A program made the position numbers and the translations under genes. From Psoroptes ovis (taxonomy: Eukaryota; Arthropoda; Arachnida; Sarcoptiformes; Psoroptidae), in the NCBI GenBank assembly GCA_002943765.1, contig PQWQ01000005.1, forward strand, positions 1,178,001 to 1,242,000: a DNA stretch of 64,000 bases. The letters are read 5' to 3'. Of this stretch, positions 45,131-56,615 are shown piece after piece (positions within the stretch are counted from its first letter, which is position 1; each line of letters starts with the position of its first letter). The notes beneath the pieces were generated by a model. That model saw only the letters and a program-made list of their open reading frames with translations. It was not told where the DNA came from and made no database searches.

Positions 45131-46486
45131 TCAACTGGCACCATAATGATCATTTTGATGTTTTACTTTTGGATGACCACCCGAAGATCTTTCGGATGAC
45201 CATAACGGTGGTAACCGTGGTCGTCGTTGTTGAAAAAATTTGGCAATCACATTATTTTGCCATTGTTGATAATTACGAAGCGCCGTTGGCATCGATACAG
45301 GCCATACATTGGCTTCCGCTGTTGCGGACGTTGCTGCTGGTGCAGATGCGGTCGCCGATGACCATTGTTGGTGTTGATGATGGTGATGGTGATACGAGTG
45401 TTTTACACTTTTTTCAATCTGTTGCTTTTTCAATGATTTCCTTTGATTATCTTCAAAAATTGCTGTCAATGTTGATGCACGTGAAAATGTACCACTTATT
45501 GTGGCCGTAGTTGTCGAGGTCTTTGTCAACTTCGAGCGATTCAAAGATTTTTCATTGGTGAAACATGAATCTTTGGCCGACGCGTTTCCAACGATAATTT
45601 TAGGTGCCATCTGCGGCGGTAATCCAGTCGATAATGGTTCGGCAGATGTTCGGGTATCATGACCGAATTCAGATTTTCTTGGCCACAAAATTGGCCGTGG
45701 CACACCTGCCGCAATCGAAGATTTCTTCGGTTCAATCGACACGTCTATGAGGTTCAAAGGCTTGGCTATCAGGCCGCCGGCTGCAACGATTTCATTCAAC
45801 CACGATTGATCTTCGAGATCTTCGACTTCATCTTCTGCTTGATCATCTTGTCCATCGTCATCATCTTTGAGTTTGGTGTTCGGCTGAAATTCGAGGTTCA
45901 TCTTGTGGAATGGTCGAAAGGTGGCGAATAGTTGACCATCATTCATGTACTTGAATGGTGACCGATTCAAACGATCAAGGTTACCGAGATCTTCGCGACC
46001 ATCTTCATCATCATCGTCATCTTGATCATTATCTTCATTTGAATTCAATGCGGCCATAAATTTTTGTTGAATTTCATTCAATCGACGAGGTCGAAATGGT
46101 AAACTCTTCACCTGTTTCAGGGGTGGTGTTTTTTCCAATTTCGATTTTAGCCGACTTTTCGGTATTACCGATATTTTCATGGTATTTTTGAATGGTTCTT
46201 TAATCATTGAATTATCATCAAGCAATGTTGCCGAACGTTTTGGTTGTTTATGGTTTTTGTGATCACTGGACGATGGTGGCGGTATGATTATTATCGGATA
46301 AGGTTGTTTTGGTTGAGTCGATAGTAGCGATGATATCGATGATTTATCTGATGATTTCGCTGATAATTCGCCGAGCAACGGGTTCACTATGGTTACGATC
46401 GATTGATTTGGCTGCTGATTGGTCGATTGTTTTGATTGATTTGATTGCTGATTAGCTGGTTGATTCGGTTCTTGTTGTTGTTGCAT
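45131..46486 (-). CDS. hypothetical disordered protein
   Basis: Single exon, 451 residues. The N-terminus is Gln/Asn-rich (MQQQQEPNQPANQQSNQ). The middle has short order-promoting pieces: IPKSRLKSKLEKTPPLKQVK, RPRRLNEIQQKFMAALNSNE and QSWLNEIVAAGGLIAKPLNL. These are separated by Asp/Glu runs; the end is His/Ser/Ala-rich and basic. No known domain. The G+C is clearly above the flanks, which supports coding. It lies next to another unassigned minus-strand gene. Confidence 0.6.
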   Translation of the reverse strand: MQQQQEPNQPANQQSNQSKQSTNQQPNQSIVTIVNPLLGELSAKSSDKSSISSLLSTQPKQPYPIIIIPPPSSSDHKNHKQPKRSATLLDDNSMIKEPFKNTMKISVIPKSRLKSKLEKTPPLKQVKSLPFRPRRLNEIQQKFMAALNSNEDNDQDDDDDEDGREDLGNLDRLNRSPFKYMNDGQLFATFRPFHKMNLEFQPNTKLKDDDDGQDDQAEDEVEDLEDQSWLNEIVAAGGLIAKPLNLIDVSIEPKKSSIAAGVPRPILWPRKSEFGHDTRTSAEPLSTGLPPQMAPKIIVGNASAKDSCFTNEKSLNRSKLTKTSTTTATISGTFSRASTLTAIFEDNQRKSLKKQQIEKSVKHSYHHHHHQHQQWSSATASAPAATSATAEANVWPVSMPTALRNYQQWQNNVIAKFFQQRRPRLPPLWSSERSSGGHPKVKHQNDHYGAS

Positions 46487-46651
46487 TCTGAGTGGTGGCC
46501 AAATATTTTCTCAATAAATCCACACTAAGATTGCTCAAGGCTATAAATTGGCTTACAAGGGGTCTTATTTAAATGAATTTCATGTTAATTTTTGCCTTGG
46601 GCATTTTAATCAAATTAATTTTAATTCAATTCAAATTTAATTCTAATCAAA

Positions 46652-47158
46652 TCAACCGAAATGACCACAAAAACTTCGACGCATCGACAACAATCGATTA
46701 ACCAATTGACCACGGCCACGTCTTCTAACGAAACGTCTTCGACGGCCGCCACGAAATCGGCTCCCAAAACCACGACGACTACGACCACCACCACGGCTAA
46801 AACTACGAAATAATCTTCGATTCGTTTGCAATCCAGCAACGTACACAGGTTCAGGTTGATTTTTATGGCGATGTAAATATCGAGCATAACTATATGTACC
46901 AGGACCATTTCGAATGAACCAATTGATCAAACGTATCAGCTTACGATAATGAAGTTCACGACTATCCATGTATCCAACCATATAACCTTCTTCAACATCA
47001 GTGAACAAGGCTTGTTGTTGATCATCAGTTGTTTGAACACGTGCAAATGGTTTATGCCAAAATTCTGGTCGTATTAATGGTTTTGGTGGTTGTTTGGTTT
47101 GCCAACCTGGACCACGCTGTTGTGGCTGCTGCTGCTGCTGTTTCGCTTGATTAGACAT
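46652..47158 (-). CDS. hypothetical basic protein with RGG-like C-terminus
   Basis: Single exon, 168 residues. The N-terminus is Gln-rich, then comes a compact region (PLIRPEFWHKPFARVQ, YMVGYMDSRELHYRKLIRLI, WFIRNGPGTYSYARYLHRHK). The Arg/Gly-rich tail (SRGGGRSRRGFGSRFRGG and similar) is typical of RNA-binding or RNP proteins. A TATATAAA box sits at 47250-47257, about 95 bp before the start. No family recognised. Shares a 238-bp divergent promoter with the SET/MYND gene. Confidence 0.65.
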   Translation of the reverse strand: MSNQAKQQQQQPQQRGPGWQTKQPPKPLIRPEFWHKPFARVQTTDDQQQALFTDVEEGYMVGYMDSRELHYRKLIRLINWFIRNGPGTYSYARYLHRHKNQPEPVYVAGLQTNRRLFRSFSRGGGRSRRGFGSRFRGGRRRRFVRRRGRGQLVNRLLSMRRSFCGHFG

Positions 47159-47249
47159 AATTAATCGAAATAATCGTCAAGGTATAAACCTCACTCAAAG
47201 CACAACAAAATTCACCGAAATAATCGCAGAAAACAAAGTATCGATGGTG

Positions 47250-47257
47250 TTTATATA
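47250..47257 (-). promoter_or_regulatory. TATA box of the RGG-like gene
   Basis: Minus-strand TATATAAA about 95 bp upstream of the start codon at 47158. Confidence 0.5.
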
Positions 47258-47396
47258 TGCGACCATCGATTGATTAATTCAATTGATTTTTAATTCGATT
47301 TATTCAAATTTAATTGTTCATGAGTTCTTGAAAACCGATTTCTACGGCCATTGATTGTGGTCAAAACAAATCTTGTAAATTTCTGGTCTTTTGAAA

Positions 47397-49757
47397 ATGA
47401 AAAATCTTGAAAAAATTCTTCAATTTTTATTGGCAGTCGATGCCAATTCTATTGATCTGCTACAGAAACTGTATGATGAACAATGTTATCGACGATCATT
47501 GATGATGGCCAATGGTGATAATTCATCATCACCATCAATGATTAAATCATTTCCATCAATGCGACGATTAGTTGAAAAATTCCATGGACAAATTGAAAAA
47601 CTAGGTGAAAGTATTCGGGCAGAATGTGATTCATATGAATCAAAACATTCGACAAAACGTTACCCGTTGGACATCGATGATGATGGTCTCGATAATCGCT
47701 CCGAAGGTCACGATGACCACGATGGCGACCACGACGGTGACCTCGATGAGGAATCACCCGAAAATCACGGCGAAAATTATCATCTAAATCCAAAATGTCG
47801 AATCAATTATGATCAAAAATATGGCAAACATTTCATTGCCGATGATGATATATTACCCGGTGAAATCGTACTCGAAGAGCGGCCATTTTTCACGACATTC
47901 TATCAAAATTATCGCCGCAAGTATTGTCACAATTGTAATCGTTTATTGATCATCGAAGACGATAAAGACATGGATGGTGATAATAGAATGCCAAGATTAT
48001 ACGTAGAATGCACTGGTTGTGATGAGCTGATTTATTGTTCACCAAAATGTCGCCGAAATCATTGGCAACAATATCATCGATATGAATGCGGTATCCATGG
48101 CCTGCTGGCTGGTCCTGGTGATCTATTTTCATATGGAAATATTTTCAAATATTATGCATTATTCGGTTTCCAAATGATTGATGATTGCCATCAGGAATCT
48201 ATGAAGAATATGTTGAATACGAATCATTCAATGGACATGATCAATGATTTCATCAATAATTCAAATACAAAATACCGTCCAATCGATCAATGGTCGCTGG
48301 ATGATCGGAAACAATCATGTTCGCTAATACAAACAATGATACATCATCGAAATCATCGAACAGCTCTTCGAGATTCATTTGCAACATTTATGTCATGGAT
48401 ATTGATACATATATTTGTTCGGCAAAAAATTTTATCACCACATGTATTGGGAAATTTGGCCGAATTCAGTAGAATCGCCAACAATATGTCAAAAGATTTA
48501 CTACGAATGCAAACAAATGCATTTTGTTGGAGTAATGGTCCAATCGATATGACCGCAGATGAATCAGAATCGAATGAATCAAATTTAAAATTGACCAATT
48601 CGAATATGGTCGCCAATTGTTTGCAGTTGTTGGGCACTTATTTTAATCATGATTGTCGTCCGAACATGTATTGGTATTATGATGTCGATAGTGATTCGAA
48701 TGATGGATCGAATGTGGCCAAAATTAATTTCGTCGCTAATCGTTTGATTCATCGAGGTGAACAGTTGACAATTTCATATGGTTCAGATTATAGCCGTCAA
48801 TCATTGGTCGAACGGCAAACACAATTGCATAGTAATTATTGTTTCAATTGTTGTTGTGATGTATGTCAATTTCAATGTTGTTACAATGACGATGGTATCG
48901 GCAATGACAGCAGATTTCGAATATTTAAATGTTTTCATTGTCAAAATGGACCACTGATTATGATTAATGATCATAAATCAATATGTTTATCATGTCAAAA
49001 TCAATTCACGGATCATGATTATCGAAAATTATCGAAACAAATGAAAAATTTTCATCGAAAATTTTCAAAATTATTTAATCAATTATTCAACGATGATAAT
49101 CCAAGTAATTTTCTTATGAAATCATTAAGATATTTGATCAGAAATTCATCAACAAACAACAATACGAAGTTGATCGAGAAAAATTTGATCAAAATTCGAC
49201 AAATATACGAGACTTATCATGAGCTATCATTCAAAGGTGATTTACAATCAACGTACATGTCGATATTAATGTTTATAATCATGGTAAATTTTGAAAATTA
49301 TGATAATTACGACGATCACAATGGTCACGACGATCTTATTGACCAAATCTTCAGCACTATTCAAACATTTTCAACGCATTTAAAACCACAGCTAATGTCA
49401 ATGAATTATCAAATATTCGTGCTACAATTATTTGAAATATTTTTAAAATTATTTGAAACAAAATATCATGAATCAATCGAGTCAATCAATCATATGTTCA
49501 TTCCAATTGACCACTTAAGATTATATGAAAATATTAATCAATCAATGTTGCGAATAATGAACAATGATCTATTGAAAAATGGTTGGTTATTTCCGGAAAC
49601 ATTTAAATTTTTGAATCAAAACAATGATGAATCGATTGCTGATGGGAAAAGCTTCGATGTAAAACTAACCATGACGGCCAAAGAAAAATATTATCGAAAT
49701 TTATATTATAATTGTCAGAAGAAACTGCTGGCCATAAGAAATTTCGATGGTATTTGA
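47397..49757 (+). CDS. SMYD4-like SET and MYND domain protein
   Basis: Single exon, 786 residues from the first ATG. A helical N-terminal segment and an Asp-rich linker precede the SET-N strand region (YDQKYGKHFIADDDILPGEI, VLEERPFF). A MYND zinc finger interrupts the SET domain as in SMYD proteins (YCHNCNRLL, CTGCDELIYCSPKCRRNHW, YECG; about 175-230). The SET core shows YFNHDCRPNMYWYY (about 415) and LTISYGSDY (about 458). A Cys-rich post-SET follows (CFNCCCDVCQFQCC). The GEQLTISYG and NHDC motifs are intact, so protein lysine methyltransferase activity is plausible. Assignment to SMYD4 rather than another SMYD rests on the CRPN and SYG-x-x-Y pattern; the TPR region of vertebrate SMYD4 is not evident. 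Confidence 0.85.
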   Translation: MKNLEKILQFLLAVDANSIDLLQKLYDEQCYRRSLMMANGDNSSSPSMIKSFPSMRRLVEKFHGQIEKLGESIRAECDSYESKHSTKRYPLDIDDDGLDNRSEGHDDHDGDHDGDLDEESPENHGENYHLNPKCRINYDQKYGKHFIADDDILPGEIVLEERPFFTTFYQNYRRKYCHNCNRLLIIEDDKDMDGDNRMPRLYVECTGCDELIYCSPKCRRNHWQQYHRYECGIHGLLAGPGDLFSYGNIFKYYALFGFQMIDDCHQESMKNMLNTNHSMDMINDFINNSNTKYRPIDQWSLDDRKQSCSLIQTMIHHRNHRTALRDSFATFMSWILIHIFVRQKILSPHVLGNLAEFSRIANNMSKDLLRMQTNAFCWSNGPIDMTADESESNESNLKLTNSNMVANCLQLLGTYFNHDCRPNMYWYYDVDSDSNDGSNVAKINFVANRLIHRGEQLTISYGSDYSRQSLVERQTQLHSNYCFNCCCDVCQFQCCYNDDGIGNDSRFRIFKCFHCQNGPLIMINDHKSICLSCQNQFTDHDYRKLSKQMKNFHRKFSKLFNQLFNDDNPSNFLMKSLRYLIRNSSTNNNTKLIEKNLIKIRQIYETYHELSFKGDLQSTYMSILMFIIMVNFENYDNYDDHNGHDDLIDQIFSTIQTFSTHLKPQLMSMNYQIFVLQLFEIFLKLFETKYHESIESINHMFIPIDHLRLYENINQSMLRIMNNDLLKNGWLFPETFKFLNQNNDESIADGKSFDVKLTMTAKEKYYRNLYYNCQKKLLAIRNFDGI

Positions 49758-49930
49758 TTTGAAAACTTTTAAATGATAATTTATTGCATTACAATTAACA
49801 AATACACACTGTTCTCTGTCGTTGTTTTGGTGAATGATAATAAGAATTATTTAAAAAAAAAAAAATGAATTAATTTAAAACTTAAATAGAGCTTAATATA
49901 AATTACTTGTTTGTTCTATTTGATTCTATT

Positions 49931-51110
49931 CTATTTCGATATATATTTATCAATTTTTTCATTTATTTCTGGTACCGCTTGAAATAGGTCGGCAACTAAA
50001 CCAAAATCGGCTACTTGAAATATTGGTGCATCTGGATCTTTGTTTATGGCCACTATTGTTTTTGAATCTTTCATACCGGCTAAATGCTGAATAGCACCCG
50101 AAATACCGATGGCAACATATAATTCTGGTGCAACAATTTTACCAGTTTGTCCTACTTGTAAATCATTCGTAACGAAACCAGCATCAACAGCAGCACGTGA
50201 TGCACCGACAGCTGCATTTAGCTTGTCAGCTAAATCATATAACATTTTGAAATTTTCACCACTTTTCATACCACGACCACCGGCAATAACACGTGATGCA
50301 GCTGTCAAGTCTGGTCGTTCAGATTTTGTTATTTCTGATTTAACAAATTTTACATTTTCGGGCGGTGTTATACCTTCGGCAGAAAATGGTTCAACTGGTA
50401 CATCACTGGAACCGATTGGTGTTGCATCGAATGCTGTACCACGTACTGTTATTAATTTAACTGGATCAAGGGCTTTCAATTCCATTAATGCATTTCCAGC
50501 ATAAATTGTTCGAACGAATGTATCAGGTGCTTTGATGCCGATAATTTCTGATATTAATGATACATCAAGCAATGCAGCTAATCTTGGAAGGAAGTTCTGT
50601 TTTGAATTAATCAAAATCAATTAGACGATAATTTAAAGACAATATACCACTTACTTTACCAACAGAAGATGCACCAGTCAAAATATGAGAATAATTATTT
50701 TTTTTCTGTGCTTCCAAAACAATGTTGGCCATCATTTCAGGTATCCATCCTTTAAGGGATTCATTTTCATATGTCAAGATCTTTTCGATACCATCAACTT
50801 TTTTCAGTACATCAACAGCCGGACCAATTTTCGGGCCAGCAATCATACAAGTGATTGGATTACCTAATTGTTTGGCTGCTGTTATTGTTTTCAATGTTAA
50901 TGGCATCAATGTTTCTTCATTATGATCGGCGATCAATAATGTACTGTTGGCTCGGGTATTGTTGAAATTGACCTATTCATTTATCGAAAACAAACGATAT
51001 CAATAATTAATTAATTGAACCAGATCCAATAAAATTAAATCAATAATTACGGAAAATGTTTTCAACAAATGTTGATTTGATAAGACCGATGTACAGCGTT
51101 TAATAATCAT
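49931..51110 (-). CDS. ETFA: electron transfer flavoprotein subunit alpha, mitochondrial
   Basis: Three exons, all phase 0: 51110-51051, 50972-50655 and 50596-49931, giving 347 residues. Exon 1 encodes the start of an Arg/Lys/Ser transit peptide ([20 protein letters not shown]). Domain I covers [11 protein letters not shown] to GASSVGK. The FAD-binding C-terminal domain has [46 protein letters not shown] and the terminal [13 protein letters not shown] accepts electrons from acyl-CoA and other dehydrogenases in the matrix and passes them to ETF-ubiquinone oxidoreductase. Length matches animal ETFA. Confidence 0.97.
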
Positions 51111-51426
51111 GTTTAGTTCGTAATCTTTGATGGGTTGTTTTTTTCAACTAAACTTGATTTAATCAATGCTCTATTATCCTAAATAACTAATTCAAAGGAA
51201 AAAGTTTTTTTTCAATTTTATTTCGTCATTCAAATGCATGTAAACATTTGTACTCAAAAACAAAAACAAGAAAAAATTCAAAGAAACTTTCCGAAAAATA
51301 AAATTTTTTTCGAAGGCCAAAAAAAACTTTACGAGAAATTTATGCGAGAACATGTGATCATTTGAATTGGGTTTGATTTTTAATTTTGTCAATTTTGAAT
51401 CTATCTTGACTTTTTTCCGCGGCAAA
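51111..51426. promoter_or_regulatory. bidirectional promoter region, ETFA and TSFM
   Basis: A 316-bp head-to-head spacer between two nuclear genes for mitochondrial matrix proteins. AT-rich, no TATA box near either start. A GTTTAGTT...AACTAAAC inverted repeat lies at 51111-51153. Confidence 0.5.
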
Positions 51427-52527
51427 ATGTCACTTCTTCGACCTATACATCGTTTAAGCTCTTGTCTGAATAAACTTTCAATCAATAGAACTAATTATCT
51501 GAGGCTCAGTGTTTCTCAATTTCATCAAACATCGATTGTTTATGAATCAAATTTAGCAAAATTACGCAAGAAAACTGGCTACGCATTTCAACTTTGCCGG
51601 AAAGCATTAGAACAGAATGATCAAGATTTGGTGAAAGCAGAAAAATGGTTGAAAGCTGAAGCAGCAAAACAAGGATGGGAAAAAGCTGAAAGAGTTAAGG
51701 TAAATTGAATAAATTACAGATTTTTGCTCAATTTTTTCATAATTATCTTATATACCGAGTAGTCAAGGACAACAGGACAAGGTTTAATAGGTATCTATAC
51801 AAACGATACAAATACTCAGGCATCAATGGTCGAGATAAAATGTGAAACAGATTTCGTAGCTCGTAATGAAAATTTTATACGTTTAGTATCAGAATTGGCT
51901 AGGAAAATGATCGAAAATCAACAAATGATTGAAAATCATCATAAACAACAATTATCGACCACGAATGGTGTTGAAAAATTTTACATCACCGATCAAGAAC
52001 TGTTATCGAAAATTTCAAATCAATCTATTGTTGAAATGATACAAAAATTAGGTGAAAATATTAGATTTGTACGTGCTTGTTTGATGCGAATAATCGATGA
52101 TGATAATAAACAAATAAAATTATTACCATATGCTCATGCTGTTGCTGGTAAAATTGAATCAAACGATAAAAGTATTCTGTTAGGTAAATACGGTACTATT
52201 GTAGCTGTAACACAATCTAAGCTATCAAATGAATCAAATTTGACCAATGAAAACGATGAAGAACTGGATCAAACACAAATATCGAAAAGTATTGATGAGT
52301 TAGGTTCACGTCTTGGTCAACATATTATTGGATTATCACCGAAAACTATCGATAAACCGATTAAAAATGAACAAAACCCAGAAGAATTAAATGGTGATGA
52401 AGAGCCGGATGCATTGCTCAAACAAAAATTCATTTTCAATGAAGATATAACTGTTGAACAATATTTGAAAAATTCAAATGCAAACATTGTTGATTTTATT
52501 CGTATTGAATGTGGTGAAGAGCATTGA
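51427..52527 (+). CDS. TSFM: elongation factor Ts, mitochondrial
   Basis: Two exons, 51427-51699 and 51763-52527, phase 0, giving 345 residues. Exon 1 encodes a transit peptide and the UBA-like domain (LAKLRKKTGYAFQLCRKALE). The acceptor at GAGTAG was placed so that the in-frame TAG is skipped; the sequence continues GQGLIGIYTN and EIKCETDFVARNENF, the conserved EF-Ts core. The later half contains AHAVAGKIES and the dimerisation-type segment. EF-Ts regenerates EF-Tu-GTP in mitochondrial translation. Confidence 0.95.
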
Positions 52528-52591
52528 AACAAATATGTTTAATTGATTAGTGAATTAGTTGATTGCATATTTAAGATTTCTTAATTTGTAA

Positions 52592-52604
52592 AATAAAATT
52601 TATT
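52592..52604. terminator. back-to-back poly(A) signals, TSFM and prefoldin 4
   Basis: AATAAA at 52592-52597 (plus strand) is followed two bases later by TTTATT at 52599-52604, which is AATAAA on the minus strand. They sit in the 116-bp spacer between the convergent stop codons. Confidence 0.6.
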
Positions 52605-52643
52605 TCATGTTTTTTCAAAATTTTATAAACTCGAATATTATGT

Positions 52644-53138
52644 CTATGATTCTTCTGAATCAAGATTAATATTATTACCAAACTTTGCATATAATTTTGA
52701 TTTAATCTCATTCATTTCATCTTTCATTGGTTGTATTTCATTGCTTAATGATTTCATTTTCTTCACCAATTCATTCTTTTTCTCTTCAATCAGTTTTTCA
52801 CATTCACTTTTAGAAACGGCCATAAACGAAGTACCGATAACAAATTGTATGTTTGAACTTTTACTCGCCGAATCTTTAGCCGTTGATTGATTATCATTCA
52901 TTTTACTATCATCACCATCATCTAATCCATCATCATCACCGAAATCATCGTCTTGTAACATTAATTCATTTTCAGCTTCTTCCAAATTTTCTTGTTGACG
53001 TTTATATTCATTAAATTTTGTTTGTAATTCATCAAATTTCAGATTTAATCGTGCAAAACGATTAATCATTTGTTGATCATCAGCTGTTACATCGATTTGT
53101 TGCTGTTGTTGTGGGTTTGCTGCTGGTGATAGAATCAT
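52644..53138 (-). CDS. PFDN4: prefoldin subunit 4
   Basis: Taking the ATG at 53138 gives 164 residues against about 134 in vertebrates. N-terminal helix: VTADDQQMINRFARLNLKFD. The beta-hairpin region carries LEEAENELML and FVIGTSFMAVSKSECEKLIE. The end is YAKFGNNINLDSEES, nearly identical to the family terminus. The extra length is an Asp/Ser/Asn-rich insert of about 35 residues between the helix and the hairpin. The six-subunit prefoldin complex hands unfolded actin and tubulin to CCT. The frame stays open upstream of the ATG and an AG acceptor precedes it, so a short 5' coding exon is possible. Confidence 0.9.
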   Translation of the reverse strand: MILSPAANPQQQQQIDVTADDQQMINRFARLNLKFDELQTKFNEYKRQQENLEEAENELMLQDDDFGDDDGLDDGDDSKMNDNQSTAKDSASKSSNIQFVIGTSFMAVSKSECEKLIEEKKNELVKKMKSLSNEIQPMKDEMNEIKSKLYAKFGNNINLDSEES

Positions 53139-53605
53139 CTTGTCATAAAGTTGTCTAGTTGTTCTTGGGGAAAAAAATTGATTGATTGAAAATTTAAAAA
53201 TTAATTTCAAGAAATTGTAAAAATCACATGTGACAATTGCACATATCGATTGTATCAAATCAACATCGATATGATCGATTATTCCATTCAGTAAACCAAA
53301 ACAAAAACAAAATATTTTCATTTGTTTTCGTTTTATTTTTATTTTTTGATTTATTTTCATTTATTTTTTTACTGTCGTATTTGATGATAATAATTGAATT
53401 CAATTCATTATTATTACAATTTCTTCCTTGTTTGTGTGTTTGTAATATTGCACACATAAAGATGTGTAATTGTTTTATTCATTCATTCATTCATTATTTC
53501 GATGAACAAAATCTAATGTAATTTTGAAGCAATGATTTAATGTTCTAAGAAATTGAAGAAAAGAATTGAAATTTTTGCAATTTTTCATCATCATTGATTG
53601 ATCAA
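53139..53605. other. divergent spacer, PFDN4 and FBXO30
   Basis: 467 bp, AT-rich. No feature apart from a TTCA-type short repeat near 53480. Confidence 0.4.
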
Positions 53606-56600
53606 ATGAAAACAACACCACCACCGCCATCACCATCATCAGCCAACACTGATTCAATTGGTGATGTTGATCAGTTACATAATGCGATTAAATCGATTAT
53701 GAATCAAACGTCCGATGAACAAAATGATAATCAACAAAGAATCATTGATAATAATAATAATAATAATAATGGTGATCATACTCGCGAATCAATGACAATA
53801 AATCATTTATTTAGACATCGTAATCGTTTAAAATCATACAACAAAATACATCGACATTGTTTTAATTGTATTAAACCATTAAAATGTATACGTTTACCGG
53901 TATCATTTAATGATGCATATCAGCTGTCGATGGAAGAAAAATATTCAATGATATTAGATGTTGATTATTATTGTTGTGATGATACGGATAAAAAACAACA
54001 ACAACCAAAACCGAAACCATTATTGAATGGTTATAATTTTATGGATGATCAATTTGATACAACAACAACAACAAATGATGAATATTGTCCAGTAGTACGT
54101 TGTACAAATAATCATTGTAATATGGTAATGCATTATTGTAAAATGAATGAACATTTTCTCCTATGTCATTATCAAATGATACCATGTATAAATAATTATT
54201 ATGGATGTCCATACACAGTGTTAAGAGGTGAAATGTCTAAACATTTATTAGATCAATGTCCAGCAAATGTAGTACATTGTTCAGCCGAATGGAATCGTAT
54301 GCCATTATATTCAAGTGATAAAACAATATCGATACAAAATTTTAATTCACCTCATTCGTTGAACATTAAAAATTTGGATGTTGCATTAGCATTACGTGAT
54401 CAACGTATGCTAAAACAATTATGGTCAGCATCACGACAAATGAAACGTATAATGCGTGGACGTCTTTCAACACATCCTGCCGTACCAATTAAACCTTATA
54501 TCGGTATACGTACATTTCGTGAATTTCGTTCACAAACAACAAATGTTAATAATAATAATAATAAAAATCAATCATCATCGACAAACTCGGCCACTAATGT
54601 ATTGAATGATAATTCATCCATAATCATAATTAATAATATTGAAGAAGAAAAATATCTGAATTATGCCACAAGATTAGTTGAAAAAGCATATAAAGAATCA
54701 TTGGTCGAAATATTACGACAAACAGCACAATATTATCGTCGTATTTATCAAGAAAGTTCACATGATTATCGCCAACAACAAGAACAATTACGGAAAAAAT
54801 CAAATTCAATTTGTAGTCAAATGTTGGAACACCAATCATCATCAATCATTGATGATAATTCGATGACGATCGATTCTATGAAAACAACAGCAACAACAAA
54901 TAATCAATTATTATCACCAACATTAGCCATACAACAATCTTATCCAAGTTCATCATCAATCAATTTACCGATTATAACGGATTCGGATAAACAATATATG
55001 CAAGAAATGATACGATTAAAAGAAGAAGAAAAAAAAGCGAAAATAGAAGCCAATGAAAATAATGTCAATAATAAATCATCATCAACTAAGAATAATCGAT
55101 CAAAAAATAATTATACGAATGATTATTATGATAAACACAATCAACCACCAATACCGCCACCAGTACCCAAATGTAATATGCTGTCGCTGGAGATATCGAT
55201 ACGTTCATATGCATTTTATCAACCGAAACCACGTTCAATGTATACGTTTCGTTGTGGTTTAGATTTTCGTAAAAATGAGCTAGCCAGTCATTCACATGAC
55301 ATTCATAGTGATATACACGGTGGTTTAGATGGTTGGATCGAATATCGTTGTCCATTGTTTTATAATGGTTGTACATTTGTACATCGACGACTATGGCCAC
55401 GTTTAACAATAAATGAGCCATTCATTCAAAACAATGATAAACATCGGCCAGAAAAAACAACTACAGTTGTTTATAATGAATCATTGGAAACATTTGCATG
55501 TTGTACGATTGACAATAATAATAACATTGAAAATGAAGATGATTTATCAAGACAACAGCAACAACAAACAAAGAATTCATCATTTGATGATTATGATGAT
55601 AATACAGATACCGATACTGATTTGTCATCATATAATAACAAGCAACGACAACACCGATTATCATTAGATGGTAAAAGTAATAATCGAATAATCGATAGTG
55701 ATGATAGTATCAATGCAATCTTACCATCAACATCATCATCAACATATTCATTATTATATTCGAATAATTTTAATCATTATAATCACAATAATTATTCATC
55801 ATCATCATCTACAGCCACTATACCATTATTATTATCATCATCATCGAAATCGATGATTGATGGTAAAGGTTCTCAAGATGATGATGATGATGATGACGAT
55901 TATGATGATGTTAATTTACAATCACCTAATACAATGATGAAAACGAAGGTGCCAAATGTTACGATAGCAACAGCAATGATCAATGATCAAAATAGAAACA
56001 ATAACAACAACCATACTTTGTCATTGAATAATTTACCATTTGAAGTAAGTTGTTTCAAAAATGATGATTAAGACTCGAATTAATTTTTTGAATTTTATTC
56101 CAATTACATTAAGTTACTGCAAAATATATGTAAATATTTAGATGGATTTTCATTGAATAATCTATCATTTACATCCAAACGTATGCGTATGATTGTACAA
56201 ACATTTGTCAAGAAAAAAGGTTATGTTACATTACAATGGAAACGTTTCGAAATGGAAAAAGGTAAATATCAATGGCGTATTGTTTACAAGGTAATGTATT
56301 ATTTTGGAAATTTTTATGATCAAAATAAATCTGATTTTCGATCAATTTTCGATACAGAAATGGCAATTCAGCACTGCAATACAACCGATACATGGTTGGA
56401 ATATTGATTCAAACAATGTAATGGCCAAACATTTACAAATATGTCCATTTTATGAACGTAACATACGAACAGAACCATTTCGTATATGTGAATTTGATCC
56501 ATCATCATCGATTGTTTTATCAAAAGATAATAATGATGATGAACAACGAATCAAACATCGACAACAAAAACGAAATGGTTATAGCTGGAATCGTCATGTT

Positions 56601-56615
56601 GCATCAATGAAATGA
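53606..56615 (+). CDS. FBXO30: F-box only protein 30/40-like, TRAF-type zinc finger
   Basis: Three phase-0 exons: 53606-56044, 56114-56290 and 56358-56615, giving 957 residues. The N-terminal zinc finger includes HRHCFNCIKPLKC, VRCTNNHCNMVMHYCKMNEH, PCINNYYGCPYTVLRGEMSK and CPANVVHCSAEWNRMPL, the FBXO30/FBXO40 pattern. A long disordered middle and a central conserved block (CGLDFRKNELASHSHDIH, then GLDGWIEYRCPLFYNGC) follow. The C-terminal F-box is split over exons 1-2 (LNNLPFE-LLQNICKYLDGFSLNNLS) and is followed by KKKGYVTLQWKRFE and KWQFSTAI. These proteins are SCF ubiquitin-ligase substrate receptors; FBXO30 acts in BMP signalling in vertebrates. The junction skipping TAA at about 56070 restores the F-box exactly. 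Confidence 0.92.
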
